Positions 28,984 to 37,734 of a stretch of 64,000 nt of DNA are shown piece after piece (the first letter of the stretch is position 1; each line of letters begins with the position of its first letter). Made by a program: the position numbers and the translations under genes. The stretch lies in NCBI GenBank assembly GCA_963767645.1, contig CAVYEW010000010.1, positions 620,001 to 684,000 on the forward strand, written 5' to 3'. Source of the DNA: DATFDN01 sp963767645. GTDB lineage: Bacteria; Pseudomonadota; Alphaproteobacteria; Acetobacterales; Acetobacteraceae. The notes under the pieces are model-generated. The model was not told the DNA's origin. It saw only the letters and a program-made list of their open reading frames with translations, and searched no databases.

Positions 28984-30678
28984 TCACTCTGCGGCCCTCC
29001 GGGTGGCGGCCAGGGCGGCCCGGTCCCTCTCCAGCCCCGCCTCACGCGCGTCCTCTTCGGCAAAGACGGTGCGCGCCTCGTCTTCCTCGACTTCGAGAGC
29101 GGCCCGCAATTCCGCGATCTGACGCTCAAGCGCGGCGCGGCGGCGAGCAAGGTCGCGTCTCTGTCGCTCGACTTCCTGCTGTCGGCGGACGGCGGCGTCC
29201 TGCTCGCGGGCTTCCTGGGTGAGCCGGGCGGTGCCGGTCAGGACGCCCTCGGGGCCGATATAGGGCTCGATCAGCTCGATGCCGGCATCGGTCACCCGGT
29301 ATTCGCGCACCTGGTTCGAGTGGCTCATGCCGCGCGATTTGATGACATAGAGCATCCGGTTGCGCTCGCCGTTCGCCTCCACGTCCATGAGCGTGATCCA
29401 GGCATCCATCAGCGAGGAGAGGCCCAGATCGGTGCCCTCGAGCAGGTTTCCGTCGATCCGAAGGCTGGTGAACAGCGACGTGATATCCCGGCTCTTGAGC
29501 AGGTCCAGCATGCGCAGCAGCGTCGCATGCACCTCGGTGGCTGGTCCACGGAACGCGGAGATCGGGTCGAGCACCACCACATCGGGCTTGAACTCGTTCA
29601 CATCGCGGTACATGCGCGCCAGGTGCATCTCCAGCCCGTAGAGGCTGGGGCGGGCCGCTTCGAAGCGCAGCCGGCCGCTATCTGCCCATTTCCGCAGATC
29701 AAGCCCGACCGAGAGCGCATTTCGGCGGATCTCTTCGGCGACTCTCCTCGAACACGAAGAACAGGCAGCGTTCGCCCCGCTCGCAGGCGGCGTCGACGAA
29801 ATGCGCGCCGATGGTCGTCTTGCCGGTCCCGGCCACGCCGGACACCAGGATGCTCGAGCCGCGATAGAAGCCGCCCTTGCCGGAGCATGGCGTCGAGGCC
29901 GGGGATGCCGGTGGAGATGATCTCGGTCGAAGCCGCGCGGGCGAGCCGGGACGAGGTGACCGGCAGCACGCTGATGCCCTGGCCGTCGATCAGGAACGGG
30001 TATTCGTTGGTGCCATGCGCCGAGCCGCGATACTTCACCACCCGCAGCCGCCGCGTGGTGATCTGGTCCTCGACGCGGTTGTCGAGCAGGATCACGCAGT
30101 CGGAGACGTATTCCTCCATGCCGTGCCGGGTGAGCTGCCCCTCGCCGCGCTCGCCGGTGATGATGGCGGTCACGCCGCGATCCTTGAGCCAGCCGAACAG
30201 CCGGCGCAGCTCCGCGCGCAGCACGCAGGGATCGGTGAAGCCGGAGAACAGCGTCTCGATGGTGTCGAGCACCACGCGCTTGGCGCCGATCGAGTCGATG
30301 GCGTAGCCGAGGCGCACGAACAGGCCCTCGAGATCGTACTCGCCGGTTTCCTCGATCTCGCTGCGCTCGACCCGCACGTGATCGATCACCAGCTTGCCTT
30401 CGGCCATCAGGCCGTCGAGGTCGTAGCCGAGCGAGGCGACATTGGCGGCCAGATCCTCCGCGCGCTCCTCGAAGCTCATGAACACGCCGGGTTCGCCGAG
30501 TTGGGTCGCCCCGTTCACCAGGAAAGTCGATCGCGAACAGGGTCTTGCCGCAGCCCGCCGCGCCGCAGACCAGCGAGGGGCGGCCGGTCGGCAGCCCGCC
30601 CACGGTGACGTCGTCGAAACCCGGAATGCCGGTCGGCGCCTTTGGCAGCATGGTCGGGGTGGTCGCCTCAAGCGGCAT
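28984..30678 (-). pseudogene. kaiC: KaiC family ATPase (three frame changes)
   Basis: Both KaiC ATPase domains are present. CI: APTGIPGFDDVTVGGLPTGR with Walker A CGAAGCGKTLFAIDF, then (after a change near 30525) GVFMSFEERAEDLAANVASL. CII (change near 29885): LDAMLGKGGFYRGSSILVSG, Walker A GVAGTGKTTIGAHF and catalytic Glu pair FEES. A third change, near 29745, precedes EEIRRNALSVGLDLRKW. The phospho-site region reads TDLGLSSLMDAWITL, with two Ser where cyanobacterial KaiC has Ser-Thr. A long Arg/Glu coiled-coil tail follows. All motifs survive, total about 565 codons. The ATG at 30678 is the first in a family-like position. First gene of the kai operon. Confidence 0.85.
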
Positions 30679-31029
30679 GGGTCGGCTGGTCCTTGATGGG
30701 CGTCGAGGCTCGAAATGAGCGGGACTGACGGCCGGTGCGCTGGCTCGGCGAGCCGTTGCCGCAGAGCCGCCTTGATGAAGCTGGCCGAGGCGTGGTTCTT
30801 CCCGCAGGCGCACCGGTCTGCCTTGGTCATCAGCTCAGCTCGATCCGGACGGTAATCGATCTTTCCATGCAGGAGCCACTTTTTCCGGCTGCCAGTGGCC
30901 TGCGTACGGGTTCGGAAGGCCTTTAGCATCCCTTCGGATCGTTTCGCTACGACAAAGCACACGAACGCATCGGGATTTAAGCCGGACGGCGCTAGTGCGT
31001 TTTCAGGCTGACTGTATCGACGTGCCGTT
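30679..31029. other. Intergenic region upstream of kaiC
   Basis: About 350 bases between the kaiC start and the REP array that hosts the ISAs1-type element. It should hold the kai promoter, but I see no clear -35/-10 pair or stress-sigma (GGAAC...CGTT) motif. No gene is supported here. Confidence 0.45.
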
Positions 31030-31031
31030 TC

Positions 31032-31100
31032 ACCCCTCCCCTATCCCCTCCCGCAAGGGGAGGGGGACGTGGTAGGCAACTTCCCCCTCCCCTTGCGGGA
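31032..31100. repeat. REP array, left part (split by the insertion sequence)
   Basis: Contains CCCCTCCCGCAAGGGGAGGG followed by CCCCCTCCCCTTGCGGGA, the same paired GC-rich palindromes as at 54738-54821. The second unit is cut by the ISAs1-type element and continues at 32291. Confidence 0.8.
31091..31100. repeat. 10-bp target-site duplication, left copy
   Basis: CCTTGCGGGA, identical to 32291-32300 on the other side of the ISAs1-type element. Confidence 0.8.
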
Positions 31101-32204
31101 AGGGTATGCATTTGGCTAGGAGGGAGAAGAGGTAGGCGTCCTCCCATCCGGCGCGTTTGATTTTGCGCCGGATGGAGGCTTTGTAGGTGTTGGACTGGAG
31201 GAGGTTGAGGGCGAGGCGGCGCAGCAGGGCAAGGTTTTCTGCGCCGTGGTCTTTGCGGGTGCGGGCGCGGTCTTCGTCGAGCGCCACGTCGAGCAGCCAA
31301 TGCTGCTGGTTTTCGATGCTCCAATGCGCGCGCACGATGCGCAGCGCCTTGGTGGCGGGGAGCACGCGCGAGAGGACGAAGTAGCGGCTCTGCCGCTGCT
31401 CGGTTTGGCCGGTCTGGCGGAGGCTGTCGATCCGTGCCACGGCGGCGAGGCTGGCGAAGTGGAAGCGTTGGGGCCATTCCGCCGGCACTGCCATCACGGC
31501 CGCCTGGCGCCGCTCGCGCCTGCCATGTAGGGGCTTTTGGGTGCCCTCGGTGGCGTCCGCGGCGACACGGCCAGCAGGTCCTTGGCCTGCTGGTAGAGCG
31601 GTCCGCGATTGCCTTTGAGCGCCAGCACGTAGTCGCCCCCCTGCTGGCGGACGCCCGGGCCATCTTGCGTGTGCTGTGCAGGGCATGGCGGTTACGGTGG
31701 TGGCCTGCAGGTCCAGCAGGGCCACCAGGGCTAGGGCGGCGGTGACCTCGCTGCGTCCTGGGGCGTGCTGCTGGGCCAGCACCAGGCGCTGATCGGTGGC
31801 CAGGCGGTGACCAGATGCAGCGGCGTGGCCTTGGCGCCGCTCTCGAAGGCGCCGGCGAGGGACTTGCCGTCCAGGGCCACGCACTGCCCCGCCGTGCCAA
31901 CCTGGCCCGACAGATGCGCGGCAAAGGCCGCCGTGAACCTGCGGAATGCCGCCGCGAACGGCACCGGGTCGAGCAGCCGGAACACCCGGCTGAACGTGTC
32001 GTGGCTCGGAATGCCGTGGCGCAGCCGCAGCACCTGCCGCAGCACCGCTTCTTTGGCACAGCCGAACTCGGCCATGTCCTCGCAGCTTTCCGCTCCGCAC
32101 AGCACCGCCGCGAAGGCAATAAACAGCAACTCCGACAGATCATGTCGCGCATTGCGCGCACGCGGTTCGGGCACGCTGGCAAAGAATAGACCCAGGGCTT
32201 GCAT
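31101..32204 (-). pseudogene. ISAs1-family transposase (frameshifted)
   Basis: The N-terminal part (MQALGLFFASVPEPRARNAR, SELLFIAFAAVLCGAESCED) is the ISAs1-associated domain, followed by the first catalytic Asp in CVALDGKSLAGAF. The C-terminal part shows HWSIENQQHWLLDVALDEDR and GAENLALLRRLALNLL, the family signature with the last acidic residues. Between about 31.75 and 31.50 kb the frame changes at least twice (a piece reads TRKMA, with KGNRGPLYQ-like residues in another frame). The frame runs past the element's left end into the flanking repeat. Transposition activity is unlikely unless the breaks are errors. Confidence 0.8.
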
Positions 32205-32290
32205 CGGGGACCTCCGCCGAACAGAAGTCCGATGCACCTGTCACTTCGATCGCGCCGCTACACCCTTAGCGCCATATGCGATCGCCCTGC
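31101..32290 (-). mobile_element. ISAs1-family insertion sequence
   Basis: A 1190-bp element bounded by a perfect 10-bp direct repeat (CCTTGCGGGA), within the 8-10 bp range of this family. Removing the element and one repeat restores a REP unit identical in type to the one at 54.79 kb. Imperfect terminal inverted repeats are visible: the left end contains GCATTTGGC and the right end, read inwards, GCATATGGC. It carries one transposase gene, itself broken. Confidence 0.8.
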
Positions 32291-32317
32291 CCTTGCGGGA
32301 GGGGGCCGGGGGAGGGA
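32291..32317. repeat. REP array, right part, with right copy of the 10-bp duplication
   Basis: Begins with CCTTGCGGGA (32291-32300) and continues GGGGGCCGGGGGAGGG, the second half of the palindrome interrupted by the ISAs1-type element. Confidence 0.75.
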
Positions 32318-32377
32318 TACGCCGGCGGTTCCAGTCTGAGTGAAACGGCTCTAGGCTGTACGGCGCGGTACCCAGGC

Positions 32378-33199
32378 TCAATGTCGGATGGGGACGGCGG
32401 TCGGTGCGGCGCGGTCAGCTACGGGCGCATCGCCAGGGTCTTGCAGGCGCCAGCCCGCCGTCAGCCGGCCCAGCGGCCGGGGCCGCTCGCCCGGCCACAG
32501 CACTCTTCCATCCCGGAGCACGCCCCAGGCCGATGCCACCCCCAGGACTTCCAGGCCATCCCGGGCGAAACCTCGGTAGTTGACGTGATGGTGGCCGTGG
32601 ATGATCAGACGCGCGCCCATCCTCCGCGCCAGGTCGTCGATCACCGCCTTGCCCATCGGATGGCTCCCCGGCGCCTCGTGCGTGACCAGGATGTCGGCGC
32701 GCATCGCCGAGAGCCGGGCCACGTCCTCGGGCCAGATCGCGGCCACGCCGAGCGAGTGGGCGAGGGCGGCCCGGTGCTCGTCAGGCCAATGCCCCGCCAT
32801 CTCGGCGAGGTCGGCGTCAAGCTCGGCGCGGGCATGCAGCCGCGGCGGCTCCGGCGGCTCCCAGACGCGCGGGCGGAACGTGCCGCCGAGGCCGGCGACC
32901 CGCAGCCCGCCGATCTCGGCCACGCGCCCGTGCAGCGCCCCCGGAGCGGTCAGCTTGTTGCGGCTGGGGTCGGTCAGGTTGGCCCACATCTCCGGCCCGC
33001 CGTCATTGTCGTGATTGCCGAAGATCCAGAAGACCGGAATGCGCCGCGACAGCAGCGGCGCGGCGAGTTGGTCGAGCGGCCGGTCGCACTGCATGTCGCC
33101 GAGCAGCACGACGCCCTCCAGCGGCGTCTCCAGTCCCGCCAGCCCCGCCTCGATCAGATGCCATTGCTGATGGATGTCGCCGATGAAGGCGACCGTCAT
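32378..33199 (-). CDS. Metallophosphoesterase (calcineurin-like)
   Basis: A 273-residue calcineurin-like phosphoesterase. Metal-binding motifs appear in order: FIGDIHQQWH (residues 5-14), VVLLGDMQCD, FWIFGNHDNDGG, then LVTHEAPGSH and IIHGHHHVNYRG. The N-terminal ATG opens directly on the first motif. Such proteins are phosphatases or nuclease-like hydrolases; the substrate is unknown. The last ~20 residues are disordered. A decayed copy of its 3' third sits at 26040-26310 beyond the kai operon. It stands alone, downstream of nothing on its strand, with the insertion sequence on its 3' side. Confidence 0.9.
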   Translation of the reverse strand: MTVAFIGDIHQQWHLIEAGLAGLETPLEGVVLLGDMQCDRPLDQLAAPLLSRRIPVFWIFGNHDNDGGPEMWANLTDPSRNKLTAPGALHGRVAEIGGLRVAGLGGTFRPRVWEPPEPPRLHARAELDADLAEMAGHWPDEHRAALAHSLGVAAIWPEDVARLSAMRADILVTHEAPGSHPMGKAVIDDLARRMGARLIIHGHHHVNYRGFARDGLEVLGVASAWGVLRDGRVLWPGERPRPLGRLTAGWRLQDPGDAPVADRAAPTAVPIRH

Positions 33200-33357
33200 G
33201 GGCGCGGAATCCGACGGTTCATCCGATCTGACTGACCTGGCCGTTGGGCGGCGGACCCTACGGCATCCTCACCGGCCAAGTAAATCCGGCCGATGCTCGA
33301 CCGTGCTGCCTCGGGCCGCACCTTTCCGCTCGTCCCCAGAGTGCCGATATCCCTCCG

Positions 33358-34179
33358 ATGCCGTATCCATCAACAGGCGCGCTGACGTCCGTTTCGCAAA
33401 ACACGCTCGCGCGACCGATCAAGGACGCGATCGCTGCCCAGGTGGTCGCGCTTTTCAACGACCGAAGGCGCGGCGAGAAGCCGGTCGCACGGCGTCCCGA
33501 TGGGTTGTTCGGTCCGCGCGCGGTCGCGTGGCGGGTTCATGGCGACGTCACCGCGATGATGGTCGGCGGCATCGCCGGCTTGCTGCTCCAGATGCTTCAC
33601 CCGGCGGTTCTGGCGGGGGTGTGGGACCATTCGAATTTCCGGACCGACATGCATGGCCGGCTGCGGCGGACGGCACGGTTCATCGCGCTCACCACGTATG
33701 GCGGCCGCGAGGACGCCGAGGCGGCGATCGCCCGCGTCCGCGCCATCCATGACCGGGTTCGCGGCGTGTTGCCCGACGGCACGCCGTATGCCGCGAACGA
33801 CCCCTCGCTGCTGGCCTGGGTGCATCTGGCCGAGGTGACGAGCTTCCTCGATGCGTGGCTCCGCTACGCCGAGCCAGGCATGCCTGCGGCCGACCAGGAC
33901 CGCTACTTCGCCGAGATGGCACGGGTGGCGGCCGCGCTCGGCGCCGATCCGATCCCGCGCAACCGCTTCGAGGCGCGACGCCTGTTCGAGACGATGCGGC
34001 CGCAGATGCGCTGTGACGCGCGAACCCGCGAGGTCGCCCGGCTCGTTCTCGCGCAGCGCGCGCCGCACATCTTGGCGGAACCTGTGCAGGCCCTCACCAT
34101 GCAGGCCGGCGTCGATCTGCTGCCCGCGTGGGCGCGGCGCATGCATGGGCTGCACGCGCCACCCTTCAGCAGCCCCTTC
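33358..34179 (+). pseudogene. MpaB-like (DUF2236) oxygenase, interrupted near its 3' end by an insertion sequence
   Basis: 274 codons of a DUF2236/MpaB-family oxygenase. Conserved blocks are DGLFGPRAVAWRVHGDVTAM, GIAGLLLQMLHPAVLAGVWD and HSNFRTDMHGRLRRTARFIA, which contain the His residues used for haem binding in this family. LLAWVHLAEVTSFLDAW and LPAWARRMHGLHAPPF follow. At SSPF the frame meets a TAG supplied by the first bases of the inserted element. The missing end lies at 35851-35904 and restores a 291-residue protein. In the present state the protein lacks only 17 residues and may still fold. Substrate unknown. Confidence 0.88.
34172..34179. repeat. 8-bp target-site duplication, left copy
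   Basis: GCCCCTTC immediately left of the element; the identical copy is at 35843-35850. Confidence 0.85.
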
Positions 34180-35842
34180 TAGGTCGGCAAAATTGGCTGA
34201 GTGGTAGAGTGGGATTGGAGGCTTGTTGCGCATGGGAGGTGTGCCATGGCGCGGCGATTGGCCCGGGAGCGGCCGGAGCGGGAACGGGTATTGCGGCCGC
34301 TGCGCCAACTTTGCCCAACCTGCGGTGGCCGGCTGCGATATCGCTACGACAATCACCGCACTCTGGTCACGCTGAACGGCCCGGTGCGGCTGCATCTGAA
34401 GATCTGCCGTTGCGAGACGGCGGGCTGCCCACGCTATCACCGGCCCTACCGGCCGGAGGCGGAGGGAGCGATCGCGCTGCCGCAGCACGAGTTCGGGCTG
34501 GACGTGGTGGTCCTGGTCGGCGTGCTGCGCCACCGTGACCACCGCAGCGTGCCGGAAATCCACGCGGCCCTACGCGAGCGCGGGGTGGAGATCGCTGAGC
34601 GGAGCGTGACCAACCTGCTCGACCGCTACGATGAGCTCTTGGCCACATCGGTGACCAGCCGCGGCGGCTGCGTCGGGTGCTGCAGGGCCAAGGCGGGGTC
34701 ATCCTGGCCCTGGACGGCCTGCAACCCGATGTTGGTCACGAGGTGCTCTGGGTGGTGCGCGACTGCCTCTCCGGCGAAGTGCTGCTGGCGCGCAGCCTGT
34801 TGTCCGCCCGGGCCGTGGATCTCGCGCCCTTGCTGCGCGAGGTGGCCGGGGTGGTCGGCGTGCCGGTGCTGGGGGTGATCAGCGACGGCCAGACCTCGAT
34901 ACGCCGGGCCGTGGCTGCGGCCTTGCCGGGGGTGCCGCATCAGCTCTGCCAATTTCACTTCCTGCGCGAGGCGGCCCACCCGGTCTTCGAGGCCGACCGG
35001 CACGCCAAGGTCGAACTGAAGGCCGAGGTGCGCGGGATCCGCCGGATCGAGCGCGCGATGGAAGGCCGCGACGACCCCGCGGCCGACGTGACGCGCGGTT
35101 ATTGTGCAGCGGTGCGCAGCGCCATCACCGACGATGGCCGCCCGCCGCTCGCCGCCTCCGGCCTGAAGCTCAAGGACCGCCTGCAAGCTGTGGCCGACAG
35201 CTTGGAGCGGGTGGCGGAAAAGGGGGCGCCTCGCCGCCGCTCGCGCGACTGCGCCAACTGATCAGCCGCGGCCTGGCACACACCGCCACCCTCTGGCCGG
35301 ACATCGAGCGTGCTTATGGCTGGGTGCATCAGGCCGCGCACATCCTCGGCAACGCCGCTGGGGAGACCGCCACCGTGGTGCGGCGTCGCTTCAATGGTCT
35401 GGTCGCGGCCATGGCGCGCCACCGGCACCAGGCCGGCAGCCTTGCCGCAGCTGTGGAGCACTTCTGCAAGGTCACCCGCAGCTACCGGCCGGACTTGTTC
35501 CACTGCTACGTCGTTCCCGACCTGCCGCGCACCAACAACAGCCTTGAGCAACTGTTCGGGTCGCAGCGTTACCAGGAGCGGCGCGCAACCGGTCGCAAGA
35601 TGGCCTCTCCGGCAGCCGTTCTGCGCGGCGAGGTGCATCTGGTCGCTGCAACTGCAACACGCCTGCACCCGCCCACGCCGCGCGACCTCGGCCAAGTCAG
35701 CCACCAGCAATGGCGCGATCTCCGCCGGCGTCTCGATCAGCGTCGTCACGCACGGACCCTCCGCGCTCAGTTCCGCCGCGAGCCTCACGCCTACTTGGCC
35801 GAGCTGGAGATGAAAGCATGCCAGCTAACTTTGCCGACCTAG
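34180..35842 (+). mobile_element. Insertion sequence with 20-bp inverted repeats inside the MpaB-like gene
   Basis: A 1663-bp element. Left end TAGGTCGGCAAAATTGGCTG (34180-34199) and, reversed, the right end TAGGTCGGCAAAGTTAGCTG (35822-35841) match at 18 of 20 positions. The 8-bp duplication GCCCCTTC flanks it exactly. The transposase has an N-terminal zinc-finger-like region and a DDE-type core; 8-bp duplications are common to ISL3-like and related groups, but I do not assign a family. Confidence 0.88.
34246..35842 (+). pseudogene. DDE-type transposase of the second insertion sequence (two frame changes)
   Basis: The start MARRLARERPERERVLRPLR is followed by a Cys cluster (CPTCGG ... CRCETAGCPRYH) likely to bind zinc. 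A helix-turn-helix-like part HRSVPEIHAALRERGVEIAE comes next. The catalytic core includes VILALDGLQPDVGHEVLWVV (first Asp), LGVISDGQTSIRRAVA (second Asp) and HQLCQFHFLREA. A late Glu may be in RTNNSLEQLFGSQRYQERR. Frame changes fall near 34665 and 35232. The TAG stop lies inside the right inverted repeat. A GGGAGGTG ribosome-binding site precedes the ATG. Family not assigned; ISL3- or MULE-like layout is possible. Confidence 0.8.
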
Positions 35843-35904
35843 GCCCCTTCGTCCGCGCCGGCACTCTCGGTATCGCGCGAACCTTGCGGTGGGCGTTCGC
35901 GTGA
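35843..35904 (+). pseudogene. 3' remainder of the MpaB-like gene
   Basis: After the right target-site copy the frame reads VRAGTLGIARTLRWAFA and stops at TGA 35902-35904. Joined to codon 274 of the upstream part through one copy of GCCCCTTC it gives a continuous 291-residue protein with the family's Arg-Trp ending. Confidence 0.85.
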
Positions 35905-36166
35905 GCCGTGCCCGCGCGGGCGCAGCGCTGGCGGCTAGGTCCGGCGGTATGCCGGCCCGGCGTACCGAAGCAGGCGACCCGAAGCGGACGTTCAGCTCAG
36001 GACCGAGATCGATTCGGATTTGCATAACGTCCAGTGCGCAAGCGTTTCGAAATCGCTTCAAGCGACGGTGCGCCGCGGAGTTCCCATAAATCGGCTTCTG
36101 CGGAGCCGACCGAATCGACCCACCACGCTCCCACATAGTGCGGCAGCATCAGGCAGCGCGGCATGT

Positions 36167-37426
36167 TCAACCTCGATTGTGACGTGAGACAGAGATCGGA
36201 AGTGCGCGAGTTCGCGACCGATAGTAGTCCGGGCCGTGTTCTTGTGTGGTTGTCACCGAGACAATCGCGCCGAGGTGTCCTGGCCCTAAGCGCCAGAGGT
36301 GAAAGTCGGCTAGTCTGTCGCCCCCAGCCTCGACGAGCTGGCGGACGTTGTTGGCCATTTGGGCGTCAGGATTCATGTCCAGCAGAATCGCGCCCGTGTC
36401 GCGGATCAGGCCATAGGACCAGCTTGCAATGACGAACGCGCCTATCAAGCCAGCCAGCGGGTCCATCCAGAGCCAGCCGAAAGCACGGGCGAGCAGCAAC
36501 CCGACGATGACCAGCACCGAGACTGCCGCGTCCGCCATGACGTGAATCACAGCCGCCCGCATGTTGTTGTCCCGATGCGCGGCCCCGTGGGCGTGCTCCT
36601 CGTGCTCCTCGAAGATCACCGGATGGTCGCGACCATCCACCCGGACATTGGCCATGAAGGCATGCGGCTCGGGAATTTCCTGCGTGCTTTGCAAATACCC
36701 GCCCCGGTCCTCCATGGCGAAAATCTGGCGCGCGCCGTCCGGCCGCACCGTCTCAATGGTCACGGCTTGCGGACGCGGCAGGGAACCCGCTTCGGAGCGG
36801 AGCCGGAAAACCGGCGGATGGCCCTGCTCGAAGACGCTCAGGGCCAGTTCCAGTCCCGGTGCAGTTATCCGGTGCTCCTCGACGTGCTCGTGATCCCCAT
36901 AGGAATGATCGTGCCCGTGCCCGTGCCCGTGATGGTGGTGGTGGTGCTCGCCGCCGCTCAGCAGCCACACGCTGGCGATGTTCACGGCAAGCCCGAGACA
37001 GGCAATGGGGATCGCCTCACCGAAACGGATTGGCACCGGGGAGAAGAAGCGGTGCATCGCCTCATAGCCGATTAGCATGGCAATCATCGCGAGCACGATG
37101 GCGCTGGTGAATCCTGCCAAGTCACCCAGCTTGCCGGTGCCGAAGGTGAAACGCGGATCGTGGGCGTATTTGCGGGCGAAGCGATAGGCGAGCGCCGCCA
37201 ATAGCAGAGCGCCGGCATGCGTGCTCATGTGCAGGCCATCGGCTACCAGAGCAATGGAGCCGAACAGGATGCCACCGACGATCTCGGCCAGCATCATGCA
37301 GCCGCACAGCACGATAACCCACCACGTCTTGCGTTCGGCCTGTTCGTGATCTTCGCCTAGGAAGACATGCGAGTGCTTCGGAGGCAGGGGGGAGACCGGC
37401 ATATCGAGCATGTTCGCTCCCCTCAT
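36167..37426 (-). CDS. dmeF: CDF-family divalent metal efflux protein, DmeF-like (frame change near the C-terminus)
   Basis: A cation diffusion facilitator with six helices. Metal-site motifs are IALVADGLHMSTHAGALL in helix 2 and AAVIHVMADAAVSVLVIV in helix 5, and a long His-rich loop (a six-His run plus HGHGHGHDHS) lies between helices 4 and 5. This is the DmeF type, exporting Co2+ and Ni2+. The last coding stretch looks shifted. The current frame ends in ISVSRHNRG, but the next frame gives ELAHFRSLSHVTIEVEHAA, the expected cytoplasmic-domain ending, which would run to about 36056. The start overlaps the dmeR stop (ATGA), so they are coupled. Confidence 0.9.
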   Translation of the reverse strand: MRGANMLDMPVSPLPPKHSHVFLGEDHEQAERKTWWVIVLCGCMMLAEIVGGILFGSIALVADGLHMSTHAGALLLAALAYRFARKYAHDPRFTFGTGKLGDLAGFTSAIVLAMIAMLIGYEAMHRFFSPVPIRFGEAIPIACLGLAVNIASVWLLSGGEHHHHHHGHGHGHDHSYGDHEHVEEHRITAPGLELALSVFEQGHPPVFRLRSEAGSLPRPQAVTIETVRPDGARQIFAMEDRGGYLQSTQEIPEPHAFMANVRVDGRDHPVIFEEHEEHAHGAAHRDNNMRAAVIHVMADAAVSVLVIVGLLLARAFGWLWMDPLAGLIGAFVIASWSYGLIRDTGAILLDMNPDAQMANNVRQLVEAGGDRLADFHLWRLGPGHLGAIVSVTTTQEHGPDYYRSRTRALPISVSRHNRG

Positions 37427-37701
37427 TTCAGGTAGGTGCGGACGACCGCAATCAGTTGCTCGGCGGCGTCCCGGTTGAGGGCGTCCGGGTGCTTTTCCGC
37501 GTCCACCAGATGCGTCCGCACGTGATCCTCGACCACTTCAGCCATAAGGCCGGCCATGGCTGCGCGCGTGCTGGCGAGCAGGTGCATGACCTGCTCGCAG
37601 TCAGCTTCGGCCTCTAGCGCGCGCTCGACGGCCTCGACCTGCCCCCGGATGCGGCGGACGCGGGCCAGCAGCTTTTGCTTATCGCGGATTGTGTGAGCCA
37701 T
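37423..37701 (-). CDS. dmeR: Metal-sensing repressor of the CsoR/RcnR family, DmeR-like
   Basis: A 92-residue, all-helical repressor. Key residues are His3 (MAHTIRDKQKLLARVRRI), Cys35 in EADCEQVMHLLASTRAAM and the later His in EVVEDHVRTHLVD, the set used by RcnR/DmeR for Ni/Co sensing. It precedes and overlaps dmeF, as in rhizobial dmeRF operons. It should bind the GC-centred palindrome 13 bp upstream and release on cobalt or nickel. The gene is intact. Confidence 0.9.
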   Translation of the reverse strand: MAHTIRDKQKLLARVRRIRGQVEAVERALEAEADCEQVMHLLASTRAAMAGLMAEVVEDHVRTHLVDAEKHPDALNRDAAEQLIAVVRTYLK

Positions 37702-37713
37702 GACGACCAGGTA

Positions 37714-37734
37714 GCATAGGGGTCCACCCTATGC
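37714..37734 (-). promoter_or_regulatory. Likely DmeR operator
   Basis: Perfect palindrome with arms GCATAGGG and CCCTATGC around GTCCA, followed by a further half-site CACCCTATCG. The G-tract flanked by AT-rich arms is the usual form of RcnR/CsoR-family sites, and it lies just upstream of the dmeR start. Confidence 0.7.

Noticed and set aside
30679..31029. General-stress (EcfG-type) promoter before kaiC
   Set aside because: I looked for GGAAC followed by CGTT at 16-17 bp on the minus strand and did not see a good match.
32378..33235. Plus-strand frame opposite the metallophosphoesterase
   Set aside because: The minus-strand gene has all metal-binding motifs; the plus-strand frame is a shadow.
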